Made by a program: the position numbers and the translations under genes. From contig JAFGKY010000012.1 of NCBI GenBank assembly GCA_016928305.1, positions 36,291-100,290 of the forward strand: 64,000 bases of DNA, given 5' to 3'. Each line of letters opens with the position of its first letter. Position 1 is the stretch's first letter. Under the pieces are notes generated by a model. The model ran no database searches, had not been told where the DNA came from, and was given only the letters and a program-made list of their open reading frames with translations. The DNA comes from Bacteroidales bacterium. Its GTDB lineage: Bacteria; Bacteroidota; Bacteroidia; Bacteroidales; UBA10428. Below, one piece after another: positions 59,545 through 64,000 of the stretch.

Positions 59545-59622
59545 CACGAAGGCACAAAAGCCCGAAGGCTCACAACGAAGAGATTCCTTTGTGATACCTT
59601 GGTGTCTTAGTGCCTTAGTGGC
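59545..59622. repeat. Octamer tract forming a long inverted repeat
   Basis: In the 314-base gap between the sigma gene and purM, 8-base units GCCACGAA, GGCACAAA, AGCCCGAA, GGCTCACA are followed by CCTTTGTG, CCTTGGTG, TCTTAGTG, CCTTAGTG. GCCACGAAGGCAC (59545-59557) pairs with GTGCCTTAGTGGC (59610-59622) with one mismatch. Apart from this tract, a terminator and a possible purM -7 box, the gap shows nothing. Confidence 0.7.
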
Positions 59623-59654
59623 TAAAACAGCATTATCAAGAATGAGATCCCCGT

Positions 59655-59694
59655 CCATAAAAAATCCCCGTCACTTAGAAAGTGTCCGGGGATT
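59655..59694 (-). terminator. Terminator of the ECF sigma gene
   Basis: On the minus strand AATCCCCG..CGGGGATT forms a stem with an inner CACTT/AAGTG pairing, followed by TTTTTTAT, 22 bases past the stop. Confidence 0.85.
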
Positions 59695-59716
59695 CAGAAA
59701 TAATAAACAAGCAGGC

Positions 59717-60223
59717 TTAATTATAATCAACACCCAGGGATTCCATCAGCTTCTTACGGGTAAAAAAGATGCGGCTTTTCACCGTCCCTATTTTTAAACC
59801 AAGATTATCCGCAATTTCTTTGTATTTATATCCCCGAAGATGCATCTTAAACGGAACCTTGAAATCATCATCAAGTCGTTCAATATGATTTTGTATTTCT
59901 CTAACCGAAACAGCCGAATCGGGACTTTCTGCAGACGATTCGCGGTTCAGATTGAGGTAATACAGGTCATCGGTATGATCAAAGGTCGTATTGCTTTTTA
60001 TTGCTTTCCGGTAATTGTTAATGAACGTATTTTTCATAATGGTAAAGGTCCATGCCTTCAGATTCGAATCATCGGCAAACTTGTCACGAAACGATATGGC
60101 CTTTAAAAAAGTTTCCTGCAACAAATCCTTTGCATCCTCCCTGTTCGTTGTCAGGCTCAAAGCAAACCTTTCCAGACTATCGCTGAGGTTTGTCAACTGG
60201 TAATTGAATTCTATTGCTGTCAT
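59717..60223 (-). CDS. ECF-type RNA polymerase sigma factor
   Basis: The 168-residue protein has sigma region 2 (LTTNREDAKDLLQETFLKAISFRDKF, LKAWTFTIMKNTFINNYRK) and region 4 (FKMHLRGYKYKEIADNLGLKIGTVKSRIFFTRKKLM), with no other domain. It would direct polymerase to its own promoter set. There is no anti-sigma gene next to it. The gene upstream on the same strand is a CarH-like B12-binding MerR regulator; in other Bacteroidota such pairs sit with carotenoid genes and mediate light control. It has its own promoter with repeats that look like operators, and a strong terminator. Confidence 0.93.
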   Translation of the reverse strand: MTAIEFNYQLTNLSDSLERFALSLTTNREDAKDLLQETFLKAISFRDKFADDSNLKAWTFTIMKNTFINNYRKAIKSNTTFDHTDDLYYLNLNRESSAESPDSAVSVREIQNHIERLDDDFKVPFKMHLRGYKYKEIADNLGLKIGTVKSRIFFTRKKLMESLGVDYN

Positions 60224-60253
60224 ATCGATGGATTTTTGTGTTAATATTGTTTT

Positions 60254-60270
60254 ATTTTGTTTAACAAAAT
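60254..60270. promoter_or_regulatory. Palindromic operator candidate at the sigma promoter
   Basis: ATTTTGTT-T-AACAAAAT is a perfect palindrome with a one-base centre that overlaps the -7 element. A protein bound here would block polymerase. The neighbouring MerR/B12 regulator is the obvious candidate, but this is inference. Confidence 0.5.
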
Positions 60271-60296
60271 TAAATGATTTTTAAACACTATACAAA
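60265..60296 (-). promoter_or_regulatory. Bacteroidota promoter of the ECF sigma gene
   Basis: On the minus strand TTTG (60296-60293), a 20-base spacer and TAATTTTG (60272-60265) match the consensus exactly. The ATG is 42 bases beyond the -7 box. Confidence 0.75.
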
Positions 60297-60301
60297 TTAT
60301 T

Positions 60302-60349
60302 CTTATTTAGTCTAATTATAAATAAGCATATTTTATAAATAAGAATATT
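60302..60349. repeat. Repeated TAAATAAG sites upstream of the sigma promoter
   Basis: CTTATTTA (60302-60309) is followed by its inverse TAAATAAG (60319-60326) and a second direct copy (60336-60343). The latter two lie in a 17-base tandem repeat (TTATAAATAAGCATATT, then the same with one change). They sit directly upstream of the -33 box, where an activator or repressor could bind. Confidence 0.5.
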
Positions 60350-60623
60350 TCTGTATAACCCATCATTAAGGGATATTTAAAGAATATATTTATATATTCT
60401 AAATTTATTATAAATTACAATATCGGATAAAAAAGTATTATTTTAGTGTTTAATTATTAATAAAAATCTATAAACATATTAACCAGAAAGAGCGAACGTT
60501 GAAATAATGCAGCAGCGGAATGTTGGAATGTATAGAAAGGGGATAGATCGAATGGAGGAGAAATACGACGGATAGAGAAATAAGAAACCAGGAGCTTACA
60601 AATAACAGCGTAAAACCGGGAAA

Positions 60624-61514
60624 TTACGACTTGCCTATCTTTTCAAGCTCTTCGATAAAGTGTAACGGAGAGATAATGACGGTTGCATGGGAAGGAAAAT
60701 CGTGCCGGTGATTTTCTGTCTGCAGTCCTGAAACGAACAGGGGTTTATATCCTGTCTTTTCGCCCAGCATTTCGATATAGGATTGTATGTTGCGCTTATT
60801 TATCGAAGAGACAAATGCCGTTATCAGCGCGTCGAATGACTTAATCCGCATGATCTCTACAACATCGGACAAGGGTACGGACTGTCCGAGGTAAATGATC
60901 TGATGGCCACGTTTTTTTGCCAGGTAAGCAAAGAAAAGAATGCCCAGTTCGTGCCATTCCCCTTCGGGAAGGAAGAATAAAAATTGTTTTGAATCAGCTT
61001 TCCTGTCATTTATCATGCTGTCAATGGCCACGTAAATTTTTTGCCGCATCAGACCGGAAACAAAATGCTCCTGCGCGGGATTTATATTACCCGTCTGCCA
61101 CATCAACCCGATTTTTACCAGAAACGGATATATGATCTTGATAATGGTATCTTCAAAACCAAACTGAAGGATCGACCGCGCCAGTATTCTTTCAAATTTA
61201 ACCTCATCGTATTCAATCATGGCAATGGTCAGTGCCTCTATCTGACTCTGATCGTCAGATATATGCTGCATAATGGCGTTGATCTTATCGTTGATCTCCT
61301 TCTGGTTGAATTGAGCGATCTTGCTGATTTTAATCCCATGGCGATTAAGGATGGAGATATTCATCAGTTTCTTCAGCTCACTGTCACAGTATGTACGGAT
61401 ATTGGTGGTAGTCCTATGCGGTTCGATCAGCCCGTAACGTTTTTCCCATATACGTATGGTATGTGCCTTTATCCCCGACAGTCTTTCGAGATCACGAATG
61501 GAATAAGCTCCCAT
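60624..61514 (-). CDS. MerR-family regulator with CarH-like B12-binding domain
   Basis: The 296-residue protein has a MerR DNA-binding domain (YSIRDLERLSGIKAHTIRIWEKRYGL, residues 4-70) and a cobalamin-binding domain. It carries the CarH signature W-x9-EH (W139, E149, H150 in MWQTGNINPAQEH) and the E-x-H-xx-G motif (EWHELG, H188) whose histidine binds cobalt. CarH proteins hold DNA in the dark as adenosylcobalamin tetramers and let go when light breaks the Co-C bond. The family match suggests a light- or B12-responsive repressor. The ECF sigma gene downstream is the natural target; no carotenoid genes are in the window. Confidence 0.87.
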   Translation of the reverse strand: MGAYSIRDLERLSGIKAHTIRIWEKRYGLIEPHRTTTNIRTYCDSELKKLMNISILNRHGIKISKIAQFNQKEINDKINAIMQHISDDQSQIEALTIAMIEYDEVKFERILARSILQFGFEDTIIKIIYPFLVKIGLMWQTGNINPAQEHFVSGLMRQKIYVAIDSMINDRKADSKQFLFFLPEGEWHELGILFFAYLAKKRGHQIIYLGQSVPLSDVVEIMRIKSFDALITAFVSSINKRNIQSYIEMLGEKTGYKPLFVSGLQTENHRHDFPSHATVIISPLHFIEELEKIGKS

Positions 61515-61591
61515 GAAAATAATGATTTTAATATCAGTTAAGTTAACATATCGGCAGTAAAATTGTTCGAAAATATTTCAACAATACAAGA

Positions 61592-61745
61592 AGGTCGTGC
61601 AAGTCATGCAAGTCATGCAGTCTAAAAGTCCGAATACCGATTACCGATCACCTTAACTCCCTCGTTACTCGTCACTCGTCACTTTCTCTTGTCACTTGTC
61701 ACTTGTCACTCGTCACTTCTTCTCGTCACTCGTCACTTCTTTCTT
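61592..61745. repeat. Nonamer and heptamer tracts at the O-methyltransferase 3' end
   Basis: Nonamers AGGTCGTGC, AAGTCATGC, AAGTCATGC (61592-61618) are followed by heptamers from GTCCGAA, TACCGAT, TACCGAT through repeated GTCACTC/GTCACTT units to 61745, with two six-base slips. The minus-strand TGA stop of the methyltransferase (61735-61733) is in this tract. The nonamer is the reverse complement of the unit at 62412. Confidence 0.75.
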
Positions 61746-62368
61746 ATCAACATCAGTCCGTCCCTCACAGGCAATATCAGTTTCTCAACCCGGTTGTCAT
61801 TTTTAACAAATTCGTTGAATGCCACAATGCCCCGGGTTTCCTTATCCTGCGACCTGCTGATTACCTTACCTCCCCATAAAACATTGTCAGCCACAATATA
61901 TCCACCCGGTTTGACTTTCTCAAAGACCAACTGATAATAATCAAGGTAATGCTGTTTATCGGCATCGATAAAAACAAGGTCAAACCGAATTTTCAATGTT
62001 GGTATGATGTTGCCGGCATCACCAAAATGCAGTACAATGTTATCTTTTAATCCGGCCCTCCGGATATATTTATCGATCACCGGTTGTAGTTCATCATTAA
62101 TTTCAATGGTATGAAGCTTTCCGTCCGGCTTCATTCCTTTTGCCAGGCATATTGCTGAATATCCGGTATAAGTGCCGACCTCAAGTATAGCTGCAGGCTG
62201 TATCATCCGGCTGATAAATTCAAGCAGCCTACCCTGCATATGCCCGGAAACCATCCTCGGATACAGCACCTTGCTGTGGGTTTCGCGGTATAACTCCGAA
62301 AGCAAGGGATCTTCGGGAGAAGAATAAGAGGTAATGTATTCCAGGAGCTGATCATCTATGGTTAACAT
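61733..62368 (-). CDS. SAM-dependent O-methyltransferase, caffeoyl-CoA type
   Basis: The 211-residue protein matches the class I O-methyltransferase family 3 found across bacteria. Motif I is ILEVGTYTGYSAICLA, then LHTIEINDE, FDLVFIDADKQHYLDYY with the metal and acid residues, and GGYIVADNVLWGGKV. Bacterial relatives methylate catechols or are of unknown role. The final residues LMLIRKK run directly into a heptamer tract that gives the TGA stop. The gene is bracketed by the same nonamer repeat in opposite orientations, with heptamer tracts on both sides. It is otherwise isolated. Confidence 0.92.
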   Translation of the reverse strand: MLTIDDQLLEYITSYSSPEDPLLSELYRETHSKVLYPRMVSGHMQGRLLEFISRMIQPAAILEVGTYTGYSAICLAKGMKPDGKLHTIEINDELQPVIDKYIRRAGLKDNIVLHFGDAGNIIPTLKIRFDLVFIDADKQHYLDYYQLVFEKVKPGGYIVADNVLWGGKVISRSQDKETRGIVAFNEFVKNDNRVEKLILPVRDGLMLIRKK

Positions 62369-62379
62369 AATAATACAAG

Positions 62380-62407
62380 TAGTTAGTAGTTAGTAGTTAG
62401 TAGTCAG
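62380..62407. repeat. Heptamer tract TAGTTAG
   Basis: Four units TAGTTAG, TAGTTAG, TAGTTAG, TAGTCAG lie just upstream of the O-methyltransferase start. The same words recur at 63903-63937. Confidence 0.8.
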
Positions 62408-62411
62408 ACTG

Positions 62412-62600
62412 CATGACTGGCATGACTGGCATGACTGGCATGACTTGCATGACTGGCATGACTTGCATGACTTGCATGACTGGCATGACTTGCATGACTG
62501 GCATGACTGGCATGACTGGCATGACTTGCATGACTGGCATGACTGGCATGACCAACAATCATAACCATCATAACAATTACAACAATTACAACAATTACAA
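62412..62600. repeat. 21-unit nonamer array with a sequence switch
   Basis: Fifteen copies of CATGACTGG or CATGACTTG (62412-62546) are followed in perfect 9-base register by CATGACCAA, CAATCATAA, CCATCATAA and three CAATTACAA units. Because nine is a multiple of three, the array stays open in several frames; the repetitive ORFs at 62404-62673 and 62413-62619 are products of this and are not called. Confidence 0.85.
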
Positions 62601-62605
62601 CCTCT

Positions 62606-63826
62606 TTAATTATAAATGAGATACGACAACTTACCCTCCTCAAATATCTCATTTGCCACTTCCAGAATTTCATCAGCGGTTATGGCATTGATTTTCCGGC
62701 TGATCTCACTGAAGGAATCCATTCTGTTGAATACCAGCATACTCTTGGCCATGGAAAGCATAAGGCTTTCATAATTCTCGGAAGATATTGCAATCTGACC
62801 CAGGAGTTGCCTTTTTGCCTTGCCAAGGACAGCATCTTTCAGTCTTCTTTCCCGGGTCAGCTGTAATTCTTTAAGAATAAGATGAATGCACTTATCAACC
62901 GATGTCTTATCGGTCCCAAAATAGATCGTGATGTTACCGGTATCCGAATACGTGGTGTATAGCGAATCAATGGTATAGGTGTATCCCTTTTTCTCCCGCA
63001 GCACAAGGTTCAGGCGTGAATTCAGCCCCGGCCCCCCCAGGTAGTTATTCAATAAATGGAGTGCAAGCCGCCTGCCGCTTTTAAAATCATAAGCAATATT
63101 TCCCATAATACAGTGGGTCTGGTATGTTCCGCGCTGAGCGATGTGTCTGGAAGAGCGGTAGGGATATGCTGAAGGATAGCACCGGCCGGGATTTTTGAAT
63201 GCATAGCACCCGAAATATTTTTCAAACAGGTAAACAAGCTTTTTAAACGAGATATTGCCTATGGAAGACACCACCATCTGATCCGTTGAATAATTCTGTT
63301 GTATAAAATCAATCAGGCTTTCCCTTGTAAATTCTCTGAGCCTGTTTTCTTCTCCGAGGATATTTCGCGCGAGTGAGTTCCCGTCATAGATCTGTTCTTC
63401 AAATTCATCAAAAATCAACTCCGACGGAGAGTCCTTATACGAGTTGATCTCATCATAAATAATTTCCTTTTCCTTTTGCACTTCACCGGCAGGGAATGAT
63501 GAATTGAAAGCAATATCACTCATTAATTCCATGGCACGTGCATGGTACTGTGTAAAAAACGTACTGTGAATACAGATTTCTTCCTTGGTTGTATATGCAT
63601 TTATCTCACCACCAACGTCTTCCATACGGTTGAGTATATGCAGGGATTTTCTCTTCCGTGTACCTTTGAACAGCATGTGTTCCAGGAGGTGTGCCACACC
63701 ATGTTGTTCAGGGGTTTCATCACGTGATCCCGTATTGATCATGAGTCCGCAATGCGCCACCAGGCTTTTGGCAGGGTAATGAATCAACCTTATGCCGTTG
63801 GGTAAAACATGTGTCTGAAATGTCAT
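62606..63826 (-). CDS. M16 family zinc peptidase (pitrilysin/MPP-like)
   Basis: The 406-residue protein starts FQTHVLPNGIRLIHYP and has the inverted zinc motif HxxEH in AHLLEHMLFKGT, with the distal glutamate region EINAYTTKEEICIHSTF and EKEIIYDEINSYKDSPSELI. The C-terminal half, GGPGLNSRLNLVLREKKGYTYTID, carries the R/Y substrate-binding pair. It is a short, single-cassette M16B-type protease like bacterial relatives of the mitochondrial processing peptidase. No signal peptide is seen from the chosen ATG at 63826; the ORF-track extension to 63880 is judged leader. The stop lies 5 bases from the nonamer array. Confidence 0.93.
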   Translation of the reverse strand: MTFQTHVLPNGIRLIHYPAKSLVAHCGLMINTGSRDETPEQHGVAHLLEHMLFKGTRKRKSLHILNRMEDVGGEINAYTTKEEICIHSTFFTQYHARAMELMSDIAFNSSFPAGEVQKEKEIIYDEINSYKDSPSELIFDEFEEQIYDGNSLARNILGEENRLREFTRESLIDFIQQNYSTDQMVVSSIGNISFKKLVYLFEKYFGCYAFKNPGRCYPSAYPYRSSRHIAQRGTYQTHCIMGNIAYDFKSGRRLALHLLNNYLGGPGLNSRLNLVLREKKGYTYTIDSLYTTYSDTGNITIYFGTDKTSVDKCIHLILKELQLTRERRLKDAVLGKAKRQLLGQIAISSENYESLMLSMAKSMLVFNRMDSFSEISRKINAITADEILEVANEIFEEGKLSYLIYN

Positions 63827-63902
63827 AACAATTACAAGAAAGTGCAAATGTATGAAAACTTGAAAGCAGAATACATACATGTTGGAGAATAAGAAAGGAA
63901 TT

Positions 63903-63937
63903 TAGTAGTTAGTAGTTAGTAGTTAGTAGTTAGTAAT
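63903..63937. repeat. Heptamer tract TAGTAGT
   Basis: Four TAGTAGT units and one TAGTAAT unit occur upstream of the M16 gene. The remaining bases to the window end show no gene. Confidence 0.8.
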
Positions 63938-64000
63938 GCGAATTAAGAGTTGAAACCATTGCCCAAAAAGATACAATAAAAGTTAATTCAATAGCCCCAA

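Larger units (their letters stand above)
60224..60623. other. 400-bp AT-rich regulatory gap
   Basis: This region between the MerR-like and sigma genes holds the promoter, palindrome and TAAATAAG repeats described separately. It also has a 20-base palindrome AGAATATATTTATATATTCT at 60381-60400. The part from about 60480 to 60623 shows no gene or clear site. Confidence 0.6.

Noticed and set aside
62412-62546. Possible CRISPR array
   Set aside because: The units are 9 bases with no spacers and no cas genes are nearby; it is a simple tandem repeat.
62404-62673. Repetitive SHASHA ORF (minus) and MTGMTC ORF at 62413-62619 (plus)
   Set aside because: They arise only because a 9-base tandem array stays open in frame. 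The minus ORF overlaps the M16 gene and neither has a unique domain.

Overview
This window looks like part of a Bacteroidota chromosome, probably an anaerobic or facultative member of the Bacteroidales and allied orders. Four proteins end in the C-terminal sorting domain of the type IX secretion system. There are several Bacteroidota-restricted families (DUF5020, DUF4294, DUF2851, DUF5686). At least five upstream regions carry the Bacteroidota promoter pattern, TTTG or TTG then about 17-22 bases then TAnnTTTG. A hypD fragment at the left edge implies NiFe-hydrogenase maturation in this organism. I see no rRNA, tRNA, CRISPR array, prophage or transposase gene; the only mobile-element signature is a small transposase-less element near 12.6 kb.

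Layout. 0-7 kb (+): hypD 3' part, a DUF5020 protein, an AzgA-type purine permease, then a PASTA protein, a T9SS cargo protein and an RluD-type pseudouridine synthase. 7-11.5 kb (-): gcvP, an MBL-fold hydrolase, pcm. 11.6-18.2 kb: a degenerate Gfo/Idh/MocA protein, a polyprenyl-phosphate sugar transferase, thpR, DUF4294, two CDGSH iron-sulfur genes, a TonB-like protein and a DinB-like protein. 18.4-30.3 kb: T9SS cargo proteins, a serine hydrolase, GH43-like, GH5 and GH20 glycosidases, a HAD hydrolase and a DUF5686 outer-membrane protein.

30.3-42.9 kb (-) is a glycan-degradation cluster: L-rhamnose mutarotase, GH105, GH106, GH31, a clan GH-L-like (alpha/alpha)6-barrel protein and GH2. Together they suggest breakdown of rhamnose- and uronate-containing glycan such as rhamnogalacturonan. 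No SusC/SusD pair or dedicated regulator is visible, and the cluster sits directly behind sucC. 42.9-59.4 kb is mostly housekeeping: sucC, a TrmH-family methyltransferase, an OmpA/TPR lipoprotein, prolyl oligopeptidase, pnp, rpsO, DUF2851, a surface PHP-type hydrolase with five 51-residue repeats, and a purM-prfA-pyrF operon. 59.7-64 kb holds an ECF sigma factor, a CarH-like B12-binding MerR regulator, an O-methyltransferase and an M16 peptidase.

The most unusual signal is non-coding. Many gene junctions carry short tandem tracts with a strict 7-, 8- or 9-base period in which the unit sequence drifts or switches while the register is kept. Several of these tracts begin at a gene's 3' end and supply its stop codon, in one case for both genes of a convergent pair. 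Other points of interest are a 152-bp element with 18-bp terminal inverted repeats and 6-bp flanking duplications, and a palindrome plus direct repeats around the promoter of the sigma gene next to the CarH-like regulator.
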